46,406 nucleotides of DNA from Planctomycetaceae bacterium (GTDB taxonomy: Bacteria; Planctomycetota; Planctomycetia; Pirellulales; UBA1268): NCBI GenBank assembly GCA_902629495.1, contig CACORA010000015.1:1-46406 (forward strand), read 5' to 3'. Shown here in pieces: positions 9,620 to 18,410 of the stretch. Position numbers and translations under genes: made by a program. Position 1 is the stretch's first letter, and each line of letters opens with the position of its first letter. A model generated the notes under the pieces. It saw only the letters and a list, made by a program, of their open reading frames with translations. It was not told the DNA's origin and searched no databases.

Positions 9620-10720
9620 TTATTTGGACTGTACAAAAAGGTCAGCCAAATAAATTGCAGTGATTGGTTGTCCTTCTTCATCTTTTTCGTGGGATGAATA
9701 CCAGGAGAGTACACCGTGTGATGGACTGAGTTGTAGAAAACCTGGGTAGGAATTATCACCGGCACTTGGAAGAGTTATGAATTCATGCAACGTATCACCA
9801 AGAAGCCAATACAGAGTGGTTCGAGGACCATTGGAGGTGGATTGTCGTCCGCCCACAACGAGCCTTTCTCCCCACCGTGTGAGAAGTGGACCTCCAATGT
9901 ATCGGTCCAAATCCCTTCTTGTCCATTCTTGATAGGGCGGCGAAGCACTCAAGAGTTGTGCAGATGCTTTGCCGGATCGACCAATGGCCAGCACATTGCC
10001 TTCACTGTCAAACTGAAAGGCTGTTTCGTCGCCACCTGTCGGTTGAAAGACAGCACATTTTTTCCAGATCAGTCCATCGTCACTTTCAAGCATCAATGAT
10101 TCAATGTCCTCGCGGTGACTTCTTGGAGTATCTACAAAGTTGTGTTTTCGCCGGCCGCAAAGATAGGCTTTTCCTGCGTGTGTGTTGGCTCGCCAGATGT
10201 AGTGTCCATATGTGCCATCCAGCATTACAGGGCTTTCCCAGTTGAGGCCATCGCCTGTCCAGGCAGCATATCCAAGATGAGTATTGAGATTGTATTGGTC
10301 ACGTGGGAGTGTTGTTGAACCACTCAGCCATGTGCCTGTAATCACAAAAAGTTTCTGCTTGAAGACAAGGAAATGTGGGTCACGTGTATCCCGATTCATT
10401 ACACGAAATGTATGAATTTTTTTCCAGGACTGAAGATCATCACTCTTCAGGATGATGATCGATGATGTTGGGTGTACCATATGTCCATCAGGACAACTAC
10501 GGAAGGTAAGATAATACTGATTTTGAAAATATGCTAAATCAGTAAAGGCATTATGCTCACCATTATGAAAAACACGTCGTATGTTCTTTGCTTTGACATC
10601 CGGAAGAAGACTCTCTGCCCCTGACATCTGGAGGGGTGTGATTAGCAATGCGATCAGGCAGATACTTTGTAGTGTAGGGGGCATAAGTCCCAGCAAACGT
10701 GATGGATGGCAGAATATCAT
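9620..10720 (-). CDS. Secreted sialidase-like beta-propeller protein
   Basis: A 366-residue exported protein. A hydrophobic segment (about residues 18-31) ends near MSGAES, suggesting a cleaved signal peptide. Three Asp-box-like motifs mark a propeller of the sialidase/BNR group: SDDLQSWKKI, TGDGLNWESP and SDDGLIWKKC. The NRDTRDPHF block recalls the Arg/Asp-rich active-site region of five- or six-bladed glycosidases. It could be an exo-sialidase-like or GH43/GH117-like hydrolase or a binding propeller; no complete catalytic triad could be assigned. The start at 10720 has GGGAA 9 nt upstream; ATGs at 10729 and 10771 are alternatives. It is divergent from the GNAT gene. Confidence 0.65.
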   Translation of the reverse strand: MIFCHPSRLLGLMPPTLQSICLIALLITPLQMSGAESLLPDVKAKNIRRVFHNGEHNAFTDLAYFQNQYYLTFRSCPDGHMVHPTSSIIILKSDDLQSWKKIHTFRVMNRDTRDPHFLVFKQKLFVITGTWLSGSTTLPRDQYNLNTHLGYAAWTGDGLNWESPVMLDGTYGHYIWRANTHAGKAYLCGRRKHNFVDTPRSHREDIESLMLESDDGLIWKKCAVFQPTGGDETAFQFDSEGNVLAIGRSGKASAQLLSASPPYQEWTRRDLDRYIGGPLLTRWGERLVVGGRQSTSNGPRTTLYWLLGDTLHEFITLPSAGDNSYPGFLQLSPSHGVLSWYSSHEKDEEGQPITAIYLADLFVQSK

Positions 10721-10874
10721 GGTGTTCATTTCCCGTACGTTGTCGGCTCGCAGAAATACAATATGACTCAATCACTCCACAATGTTCATGAGTGTATAAA
10801 ATAAGCATTCATTGCTGTACTCTAGGATTTCATTCAGTGATAGATGGCGTAATATCACATAACAATCAAAATCA

Positions 10875-11348
10875 ATGACAGATACCGGAATAGATTTTCA
10901 GAAGATTCAGTATAGGACTTCTGCCGTAACCGAGATTCTGTCGCTACGGCATCGCGTGTTGCGACCTGGCTTAGCGATAGAATCAGCTGAATTTGATGGA
11001 GATATGGATGCGTCCACGTTGCATTTTGCTGCATTGTGGAATGACAGGGCCCTATCCTGTCTCTCAGTCTATGCGTCACAATGGAAGGATGACGATGCCT
11101 TGCAACTTCGTGGTATGGCGACAGATGCGTCGCATCAAAGATGCGGCATTGGCCGTAACCTTTTGCAATATGCAGTTTCTCATGTGCCGCCAGTGAAATA
11201 TATATGGTGTAACGCTCGTGTTGAGGCGATAGGTTTCTATCAAAGGTTAGGTTGGGCAGTTGAGTCTGATGAGTTTGATATAGAGGGTGTTGGGCCACAC
11301 GTGCACATGTGTTGTTTCCTTAATGAAAGTGCTGGTGTGAAGAAGTGA
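10875..11348 (+). CDS. GNAT family N-acetyltransferase
   Basis: A 157-residue acetyl-CoA-dependent acetyltransferase. The acetyl-CoA pyrophosphate-binding loop is HQRCGIGRNLL at about 87-97 (Q/R-x-x-G-x-G/A), preceded by the LRGMATD strand and followed by ARVEAIGFYQRLGW, the usual motif B end of GNAT proteins of the ElaA/YbgI-like type. The acceptor is unknown. No signal peptide, so cytoplasmic. No Shine-Dalgarno is visible. The gene converges with the GIY-YIG-like gene, with 36 nt between stops. Confidence 0.85.
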   Translation: MTDTGIDFQKIQYRTSAVTEILSLRHRVLRPGLAIESAEFDGDMDASTLHFAALWNDRALSCLSVYASQWKDDDALQLRGMATDASHQRCGIGRNLLQYAVSHVPPVKYIWCNARVEAIGFYQRLGWAVESDEFDIEGVGPHVHMCCFLNESAGVKK

Positions 11349-11384
11349 CGTGTGTCTGCCCTGATGCATCGAAGGGTATAAGAA

Positions 11385-12095
11385 TCATGTGATGCCAAGT
11401 GCCTGTTTCCGTTGAGTGAGTCTCTCTGTCCCGCCCTCAACGAGATATCCTGCAGACTCAAAGTAGATTCGCAGATCAGCCTCAGCTGTGAGTGCATCTT
11501 CTTGGCAGTAGAACGTTTGGTGAAAGTCCTGGGGCATGAGATCTAATCGCGGGCGTTTGAAGAATTTATGACATGTCGCACTGTGTAGTCGATGCCCGCT
11601 GGGGGTATGGTGTCCTTCTCGATGCTGGCGAATACGGTCTTGTACTTTAAGACTTGTTTGGCCGACATAGACGTAGCCATGTACTGGTTTATTTTGTACG
11701 CGTCGGAATGGTTTGAGTTCGATGGTATAGAGATGCCAGACAGTGAGGCATCCATTGACGGTATAGCCATCACAGAGAAGTTGTTGTCGAAGAGTGCTCG
11801 CGGTAGTTTTTATTAGTTCATTTTCTTTGGGGCGAATGAATGGAGCATCACGACCACCTGGATCAGACGGTCGGGGCATCAAATCGTAAAGAGCATCTAC
11901 AACGCGTAGCCTTTTAGCTCGACGGGATGTTTTGACCCAGTGATCCAATTGATGGCCCGGTTGACGTGGAAGTGCTTTTACTAAAACGCTGTGGCGATCG
12001 GTACGACGCCGTGGACCAGCAAGAGGACTAACTTTGAGTACAACGAGCCAAACACGACTCGTACTGGTTGGTGGATAAGACAAGGTCATACTCAA
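11385..12095 (-). CDS. GIY-YIG-like nuclease-domain protein
   Basis: A 236-residue protein. The second half resembles a GIY-YIG endonuclease domain: LYTIELK (122-128) for the GIY strand, VYVGQTS (142-148) for the YIG strand, RIRQHREGHH with conserved R154, and EADLRIYF with E205 at the catalytic Glu position. The GIY itself is replaced by LYT, so the match is of a divergent type. The first 115 residues are basic and not recognised, perhaps a DNA-binding region. Role could be repair, restriction or mobile-element related; no transposase or methylase lies beside it. Start could equally be the second ATG at 12089. Confidence 0.55.
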   Translation of the reverse strand: MSMTLSYPPTSTSRVWLVVLKVSPLAGPRRRTDRHSVLVKALPRQPGHQLDHWVKTSRRAKRLRVVDALYDLMPRPSDPGGRDAPFIRPKENELIKTTASTLRQQLLCDGYTVNGCLTVWHLYTIELKPFRRVQNKPVHGYVYVGQTSLKVQDRIRQHREGHHTPSGHRLHSATCHKFFKRPRLDLMPQDFHQTFYCQEDALTAEADLRIYFESAGYLVEGGTERLTQRKQALGIT

Positions 12096-12321
12096 TAAAA
12101 GTTGAAAATGATGAATCGAATCAAAACTATATTCGAGATTCGAGAGGGGAAAACGCTTTAAGACTCAAAGGAAAAATATGTAAGGAAATGCGTTCATTGT
12201 AAGCACTCAAAAGACTCCAAAAGGGATGGACTTCCTTAAGGTTGGACTGGTTCTCCACTCATATCATGCAGATTCTGTTTGGGGAGAGTCCAAGACTGTT
12301 AAGAATTATTGCCGCAACGTC

Positions 12322-13098
12322 CTAAGGAAGATGATGAAGACTTCGATGATTTCGCAGGATGGTTGCCGCTGACGGTGAGATGGTAGAGAGCCTGACAAAC
12401 AAGGCACCCTTATGGTGGCTAAGACTTGTTGCTGCTTTATCTGAAAGGTGCGTCAGCCCACCAAGGTTGAGGTCACCTCGGTGGCTGGCAAGGACATCTG
12501 CACTATTTTCCGATATGCTCGTAAGTCCCCACAAATACAGTTCACCGTCATGTCGACTAAGAATCTGTGCTGCAGCATATTGGATGAATGTATAATTCGA
12601 AAGGAAAACAGATTCGTTATCTCTCAGAAACTGTTCAGCAACTTCTTTCGTAAGAACAGTATCTTTTTCTTGGGGAGACATGTCTTCATTAATAAGTGAA
12701 AGTTGGCGATTGAAGATGGCCGCTGTAGATCGGTTGAGTTTTTCGAAATCAATGTCCAAATCAGAAATATTCTTGCACAGGCTGACGGCAGCTGCGTCTG
12801 AAAGATTTCTCAATCCCCAGAGATTCAGACCACCGACATGATTTCCTAGGCTTTTCGCTGCCGCATCAGATAGCTCTGCCAGGCCACTCAGAAAGAGTTT
12901 TCCTCTGTGAAAACTTAGAGATTCTGCGGATGAGTCAGAGATGTTATTGAGTCCACCCAGTCTCAAATCGCCCTCATAAGAAGCAAGAGTCTCAGCGGCA
13001 GCATCATCTAAGGAAGTGTATCCAGAGAGAAAAATGGATTCATTATCTTTCATGAATCGCATGGCCGTTTTCTTATTCAGTACAGCGTTGTCTTCCAT
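12322..13098 (-). CDS. Solenoid protein of 23-residue leucine/alanine repeats
   Basis: A 258-residue protein built almost wholly from 23-residue repeats with consensus xLxLxGLxxLSDxAAxxLSxHxG. Units fall at 21-43, 44-66, 67-89 and 90-112, then again at 163-185, 186-208, 209-231 and a shortened last unit from 232. The two halves also share a cap helix (VLNKKTAMRFMKDNES at 6-21 and VLTKEVAEQFLRDNES at 148-163), so a half-protein was duplicated. This resembles leucine-rich-repeat-like solenoids common in planctomycetes and suggests protein-protein binding. No signal peptide or enzyme motif. Function unknown. No Shine-Dalgarno at the ATG. Confidence 0.75.
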   Translation of the reverse strand: MEDNAVLNKKTAMRFMKDNESIFLSGYTSLDDAAAETLASYEGDLRLGGLNNISDSSAESLSFHRGKLFLSGLAELSDAAAKSLGNHVGGLNLWGLRNLSDAAAVSLCKNISDLDIDFEKLNRSTAAIFNRQLSLINEDMSPQEKDTVLTKEVAEQFLRDNESVFLSNYTFIQYAAAQILSRHDGELYLWGLTSISENSADVLASHRGDLNLGGLTHLSDKAATSLSHHKGALFVRLSTISPSAATILRNHRSLHHLP

Positions 13099-13287
13099 AG
13101 TGGAATTCAGTCGGTGGACAGGAAATAAAACTCTTCATCATTCACAGGAATAGGTAAACACGTGTGGAAAGTCTTATAAATGGAATAGAATCACGGAATC
13201 TTTTGGGTGATATGCAGATAAAAAGTATAAGAACGTAAATGTTGAGACATTGTTTGCGTGGGACAGTACTTCAAATTCCGAACACGG

Positions 13288-15660
13288 TTACTGTACTTCA
13301 ATGAGGATGCGTTGAAGATTTCCAGTGTAGCGGCTTTGTGAATCACGGCCTACATTGCGAGTGAGTACGGGACTTCCTCGGTCAAGGCCTACATCAGCAC
13401 CTTCATCGATAGAGAATCGACTAGCTATGGTTTTTTTGAGTCGCAAATTCGATATGGGTTGATTGGGTACGCCTAAGGATACAGTGGCACCTTTACCCAT
13501 TCCTTTCCCGTCATATGCGAAGTCAACAGTGATAGTATGCGGGCCTTTTTTCAAAGGCTCCGAAGACTTTACGACATGAAGCTCACCAAGGTCGTTATAG
13601 CAATACCCTGCGTGGCCATTTTCGATGAAAAGCGACCATCCACCAAAACGTCCACCCTGAGCCATCAAGACGCCCTCATCCTTATTTGGGTCATCCATAT
13701 GAATAGTTGCCGTTACTGTAAACGATCGGTTTTTCATATTGATGAGAGCATTTTCATTGATTCCGATGGTACCCGGATAGAGGGTAATAGATTTCCGGTC
13801 ACCCATGAGCGTAGGTCTTCCTGCAACTTCCGGAAGGAGGCGCTCTAGCAATCGATCATCAAGTGGAAAAACATTATTTGCTATGGCTTCTTCAACAAAC
13901 AGTTTTTTCATGGCAGCGAGGCGCTCTGGGTGATCCTTCGCAATGTCTTGAGACAGACTGAAATCCTCCATAGTATTGAATAATTCCCAACCATCATTGT
14001 CTGTAACGGCGTGCTTGCTTTCTGTTTCCCAAGGAAGTTTTACCGTGACTCGAGCCATCCAACCGTCTTGGTAGATCCCTCGATTTCCAACAATTTCAAA
14101 GTACTGAACAGAATGAAGCTCAGGAGCATCGCTTCGTTCAAATGTTGACGTCAAACTTGTTCCCTGCATTGGAAACTGCTTTATCCCATTGACATATTCA
14201 GGCTCTGGGATATTTGATGCGTCCAGAATGGTTGGAGCAATGTCAATTACGTGGGAAAACTGTTGACGCCACTCGTTTCGTGCTTTGATTCCAGCTGGCC
14301 AATGGATAACTGTTCCATTGCGTGTCCCACCAAAATCTCCGGCAACCTGTTTCGTGAAGGCAAAAGGAGTATCAAATGCAATGGCCCAACCAACAGCCAT
14401 GTGAGGGTATGTGGTCGCACTTCCCCACTCTTCAAGTCGGTCCATTTGTTCTGTAACTGTCTCAGATTGACCATTCAACATGTGCCCCCAGTTCCAATGA
14501 CCAGTCTGATTCCCCTCTGAACTGGTTCCATTGTCACCAGTAATATATACAACAATGGTGTTATCAAGTCTGTTCAATTCATCAATGGCGTCAATCAGTC
14601 GACCAACTTGGTAATCTGTGTACTCAGCAAACGCAGCAAAGATTTCTGCCTGCCGACAGAAGATCTTCTGCTGGTCTTTTGAAAGACTTTTCCATGCAGG
14701 AATGCTATCTGCCGTCTTGGCCAGCTTGGTGTTCTGAGGAACGGCACCAATTTCGATTTGACGTTTGAGTGTTTGCTCGCGGAGAACATCCCATCCCTCA
14801 TTGAATGCATCTTTGTATTTGTCAGCCCATGAGGATGGAACATGATGCGGGGCATGTACTCCTGGAGCTGCATAGTAAATAAAGAATGGCTTATCTGGTG
14901 TCATCGACTGCTGCTGCCGAACCCATTCGATTGCTTCGCGTGTCATATCATCGGCAAGGTGGTAGTCGTCACCTGCTTGTACTTCGATGTTGGTGACACC
15001 ATCATGTAATGAGGGCTCAAAATTGTTTTCTTCTGCACCAATGAAACCATAAAATTTTTCAAATCCCTGACGGGTTGGCCAGCGATCCTGTGAACCCGAT
15101 GCCGTGGTTTCTCTTCCAAGGGTTGCATGCCATTTGCCGAAGGCTGCGGTGTTGTAACCGTTGAGTCGAAGAATCTCAGCCAGAGGTGCAGTGTCATTTG
15201 GAACGCGGCTTGTGTTTCCTGGGAATCCTGTTGCTATTTCTGGAATGGAGCCCATGTTGACAACATGATGATTTCGTCCCTGCTTGAGTGCAACGCGTGA
15301 AGGAGCACATAAACCAATTGTATGAAATCGGTTATAGCGCAGTCCGTTCTGGGCGAGACGATCAAGCACAGGCATATTAATAGGGCCTCCAAAGGTGGCT
15401 GGTCCACCAAAACCAAGATCATCCAAAAGAACGATCACAACGTTAGGAGCACCCTTGGGTGCCGTAACCGTTGGAGGCTTGATCATTGGCGCTTTTTTGG
15501 GATCGATAACCTCGGTGCCGGGCATTCTTTCATCAGCGACTGGTATATGTGTTCGGTTCATTTCTGGGGTTGCATCGACTGCGGCAACATCGCGGCCGCA
15601 GAAAATAGAGAGAATGATGCTACAGGAAAGAAAAAATTGCTTGAGAGGAATGCGGATCAT
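13288..15660 (-). CDS. Large secreted arylsulfatase with C-terminal beta-sandwich extension
   Basis: A 790-residue sulfatase, about 250 residues longer than most. Signal peptide at about 5-22. LLDDLGFGG (78-86) gives the first metal ligands, C118-A-P-S-R the formylglycine site, GKWHATLG the Lys/His block, YAAPGVHAPHH the next, and ITGDNGTSSEG the late metal site. It resembles the arylsulfatase AtsA-like group. Residues from about 640 onward (NENALINMKNRSFTVTATI, then GGWSLFIENGHAGYCYNDLG) look like a LamG/jelly-roll-type domain that might bind glycan. The start at 15660 lies directly before the export signal. It stands 203 nt downstream of the PQQ-propeller gene on the same strand. Confidence 0.9.
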   Translation of the reverse strand: MIRIPLKQFFLSCSIILSIFCGRDVAAVDATPEMNRTHIPVADERMPGTEVIDPKKAPMIKPPTVTAPKGAPNVVIVLLDDLGFGGPATFGGPINMPVLDRLAQNGLRYNRFHTIGLCAPSRVALKQGRNHHVVNMGSIPEIATGFPGNTSRVPNDTAPLAEILRLNGYNTAAFGKWHATLGRETTASGSQDRWPTRQGFEKFYGFIGAEENNFEPSLHDGVTNIEVQAGDDYHLADDMTREAIEWVRQQQSMTPDKPFFIYYAAPGVHAPHHVPSSWADKYKDAFNEGWDVLREQTLKRQIEIGAVPQNTKLAKTADSIPAWKSLSKDQQKIFCRQAEIFAAFAEYTDYQVGRLIDAIDELNRLDNTIVVYITGDNGTSSEGNQTGHWNWGHMLNGQSETVTEQMDRLEEWGSATTYPHMAVGWAIAFDTPFAFTKQVAGDFGGTRNGTVIHWPAGIKARNEWRQQFSHVIDIAPTILDASNIPEPEYVNGIKQFPMQGTSLTSTFERSDAPELHSVQYFEIVGNRGIYQDGWMARVTVKLPWETESKHAVTDNDGWELFNTMEDFSLSQDIAKDHPERLAAMKKLFVEEAIANNVFPLDDRLLERLLPEVAGRPTLMGDRKSITLYPGTIGINENALINMKNRSFTVTATIHMDDPNKDEGVLMAQGGRFGGWSLFIENGHAGYCYNDLGELHVVKSSEPLKKGPHTITVDFAYDGKGMGKGATVSLGVPNQPISNLRLKKTIASRFSIDEGADVGLDRGSPVLTRNVGRDSQSRYTGNLQRILIEVQ

Positions 15661-15862
15661 GGTTTTTCTATGTCGTGGGAAAAGTAGAAGAGAACAAGGA
15701 TGTTCTAATACGTTTTTAGAATAAAAAGTGTCAGTAGAGTTGCAAGGCATGAATCATTTGTTCGTTATTCAAGATGTTCTGTTGAAGCAATGCAAAACAG
15801 CTTCAGGAGCTTGTCTAGAACGGGCTTGTCGTCATGTGTACGAGAGGCATCAGGTAGAAAAC

Positions 15863-17128
15863 CTATTGCCAACGATAAGCGGCAAGCCCATAAAGACTAC
15901 GAATAAAGATCTGATCACCACTGACTGCGAGATGGGCCCATGTCTCATCCTCTGAAATAGTTCGGCGAGCCATAAGTTTGAATTCTTTTGGATCAACGGA
16001 GATCAGTAATAATTCGCCACCTTCATCAAGAGCGAGAATTTTGTTCTGGCACAAAATCATGCTCTGGTACTGACCAAAAGGTGTTGTGCGCCAGGTTTCC
16101 TCACCATTCTCTAGATCGATGCATGCAATACGCTGGTTTTTGAGGTGAAGGTAAAGATGGCGACCTGAACGTACTGGTGAGGACATATATGCTTGGGAGT
16201 TACCAAGCCACATTTCCTTGAGAGCTTCTGGTATGCCATCTGATGATGATTCAACCTGCCAGAGTTGTGATCGCCCAGAGTGTGCGCTTGTGAAAATAGT
16301 ATTGTTGTACACGGTTGGCGTGAGGATGTTCATGCCCCGAAATGCTTGAATATCCTGCGACCAAAGTTCTTCTCCCGAATCAGGGTCAATGCCCTTGAGT
16401 GCAGTACGCGCCTGGACGAGCATGATGTGTTGGTTATTCAGTTTCGTATACAGGGGCGAACTGAAAGCGCCCCCATTCATCCCACCTTCGTCAGTAGCGA
16501 CTCGCCAGATAACGTCACCCGTATCTTTATTCAGTTTGATAAAACCACCCCCTGCTTGGACAAAAACAGCGTCATCAAGAATGATTGGGGAAGAAGCAAA
16601 GCCAAAAGATGGAAGAGGTGTGTCAAACGTTTTCTTAAAATCGATACTCCATCGAATGTCTCCGTTGTCACAGTCCAGGGCATATAAAACGTCACACATG
16701 CCAGCGACATACAATGTTTTCCCATCGCAGGCTGGAGTAGCCCGGATCCAACTCCCATTTCGTTTTGCAAAGAACGGCACGGTCATGGCACCGGGCCACT
16801 CAGTAGACCAGAGTTCTTTGCCATTATTCCGATCGTGACAGAATACGACTTCGGTTTTTTTGTCCCGTGTTTCTGTTGTGAAGACTTTGTTTCCCACAAC
16901 AATAGGGCCGGAATAACTCGGGCCGTGATCTACCTCCCACATCAATGTCAGGCGATCTTCATCGATGGAGTCAGGCCACGATGTGTCATGTATTTGTCCA
17001 TCGCGTGACGGACCACGCCACTGAGGCCAGTCACTTGGCGTGAGATCATTTGCCAGAGTTTCAGGAAAAAACCCAGAAAGAGTCTCAATGAAGATGATCG
17101 ACAACAAAAGAATGAGTGTTCGTTTCAT
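15863..17128 (-). CDS. Secreted PQQ-like beta-propeller repeat protein
   Basis: A 421-residue protein with a signal peptide (about 3-27) followed by DWPQWRGPSRDG, the standard opening of planctomycete and verrucomicrobial PQQ-like/BamB-like propellers. Tryptophan-docking repeats are seen several times: NGKELWSTEW, NGDIRWSID, TGDVIWRVA, SGEELWSQD and NGEETWRTT, consistent with a seven- or eight-bladed propeller. Members may act as structural or binding modules; residues for a PQQ dehydrogenase were not identified. Cell location is probably periplasm or surface. No Shine-Dalgarno. Confidence 0.85.
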   Translation of the reverse strand: MKRTLILLLSIIFIETLSGFFPETLANDLTPSDWPQWRGPSRDGQIHDTSWPDSIDEDRLTLMWEVDHGPSYSGPIVVGNKVFTTETRDKKTEVVFCHDRNNGKELWSTEWPGAMTVPFFAKRNGSWIRATPACDGKTLYVAGMCDVLYALDCDNGDIRWSIDFKKTFDTPLPSFGFASSPIILDDAVFVQAGGGFIKLNKDTGDVIWRVATDEGGMNGGAFSSPLYTKLNNQHIMLVQARTALKGIDPDSGEELWSQDIQAFRGMNILTPTVYNNTIFTSAHSGRSQLWQVESSSDGIPEALKEMWLGNSQAYMSSPVRSGRHLYLHLKNQRIACIDLENGEETWRTTPFGQYQSMILCQNKILALDEGGELLLISVDPKEFKLMARRTISEDETWAHLAVSGDQIFIRSLYGLAAYRWQ

Positions 17129-17254
17129 TTAAGTATGCTTTTCAAGCTAACGATGTGTGAATAAGAGGCGAGAAGTCATCGGGGAGTATAAACAAGTGAT
17201 GCATAACACATGGATTGTATTTTAAATAAACTACACATTGCATTGAAATAAAAA

Positions 17255-18232
17255 CTAGTCGGACTGTGAAGCAAGTGTTTCAGATGGTGATTCACCAAAG
17301 CGATTTGTATATTCGGTAGAAAATCTTCCAGGGTGACCATGTCCTATAACTTTGCAGACATCTGCAACTTTGTCATATCCTGAGTCTTCCTTAAGAAGCT
17401 CACGCGCTTTATTGAGACGGATCTGCCGAAGCATTTTCATTGGGCTCATTCCAAAATGGTCATTAAAAGTCACTTGCAGTGATCGAACACTTGCACCGGC
17501 AGCTTTGGCAAGTTCTTTGACGGACAGATCTTGAGCGAGGTTGGTTTCCATATATTCACGAACCTCGGCCATTGACATGGACCCAACGGTCATCGAAGCA
17601 TCTGTGCCGTCCATAGATCCAGTGAGGCAAATGCGCATGCAATTTAATAATGAATTTTCAGCCTGCCTTGTCATCGAGGCTAATGATTTGCCGCTGACTT
17701 CAGAGACCCGAAGTTCATCAAGAAGATCTGAGGCACCTTGGAGTGACTGGCGCATAAGGTTCACCCAAGGCGTCAGGAAATAATGCCCGCGTCGTCCTTG
17801 AAGATTCGGTGGTATTTTTGAATCCATCACCTGTGGTGAGATTTCATAGATGAAGGCTCGTGAGGGTGTTGCTCGCAGTTCAAAATGTCCCCATGGAGCG
17901 AATAAAACGGCTTGGTTCGGGGAAGAATGAAATTCTTCTCCGTCTATCGATACGGTAGCTGCTCCATCAAGGTTCAGAAGAAGCCAATAGTGATGGCGTG
18001 GCTGTTCTGTGTTGTTGATTGTTGATCCTTCAAGGTCACAGTAATTGATAGTCGTGTGCAATAAGCTTGCGCGATTGTGGAGAAGTTTATATTTCTTTTT
18101 TCTATTTATGAGTTTCTTGCTATGTGTGATTCCAAAGATAACCGTGTGCTTTCGGCGAGCTGTATAGATATCATCGGTTTCAACAACTTTGTATTGATTA
18201 AGAAAGGATTTTTTTTGGTTTTTGTGAGCCAT
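17255..18232 (-). CDS. AraC-family transcriptional regulator
   Basis: A 325-residue regulator. The C-terminal 95 residues (about 225-320) hold the double helix-turn-helix: SVKELAKAAGASVRSLQVTF as the first and DKVADVCKVIGHGHPGRFS as the second, ending with the family signature TEYTNRFGESPSE. Residues about 60-170 look like a cupin-type ligand-binding domain of the AraC_binding_2 kind (LLLNLDGAATVSIDGEEF and VLFAPWGHFEL). The first 55 residues are Lys-rich and atypical, so a later start cannot be excluded. It is divergent from the sulfatase plus beta-helix gene pair and is the natural candidate to control it, responding to a glycan breakdown product. Confidence 0.9.
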   Translation of the reverse strand: MAHKNQKKSFLNQYKVVETDDIYTARRKHTVIFGITHSKKLINRKKKYKLLHNRASLLHTTINYCDLEGSTINNTEQPRHHYWLLLNLDGAATVSIDGEEFHSSPNQAVLFAPWGHFELRATPSRAFIYEISPQVMDSKIPPNLQGRRGHYFLTPWVNLMRQSLQGASDLLDELRVSEVSGKSLASMTRQAENSLLNCMRICLTGSMDGTDASMTVGSMSMAEVREYMETNLAQDLSVKELAKAAGASVRSLQVTFNDHFGMSPMKMLRQIRLNKARELLKEDSGYDKVADVCKVIGHGHPGRFSTEYTNRFGESPSETLASQSD

Positions 18233-18278
18233 TCGAAGTACCCGGATATCGTCAAAAATATGCTACAAGTGAAAAATT

Positions 18279-18300
18279 GATTGAGGGAACACGATCAATC
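18279..18300. promoter_or_regulatory. Inverted repeat in AraC/sulfatase divergent interval
   Basis: Perfect 6-bp arms GATTGA and TCAATC are separated by 10 nt, in the 178-bp interval between the AraC start and the sulfatase start. A candidate operator for the regulator, though AraC proteins more often use direct repeats. Confidence 0.3.
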
Positions 18301-18410
18301 GCATTTCCATAGGAGAGGCATATGACGTAGGTGGCTATTGTGTATGTTGTTGATCCACGTAATAGGTATAGTACATAAAAACCATTCCGAAAACGTTTGT
18401 AGTAATTCCT

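Noticed and set aside
12240..12295. Imperfect inverted repeat GGACT...CTCC/GGAG...AGTCC as an RNA element
   Set aside because: Pairs are short and separated by long unpaired loops; no T-run follows.
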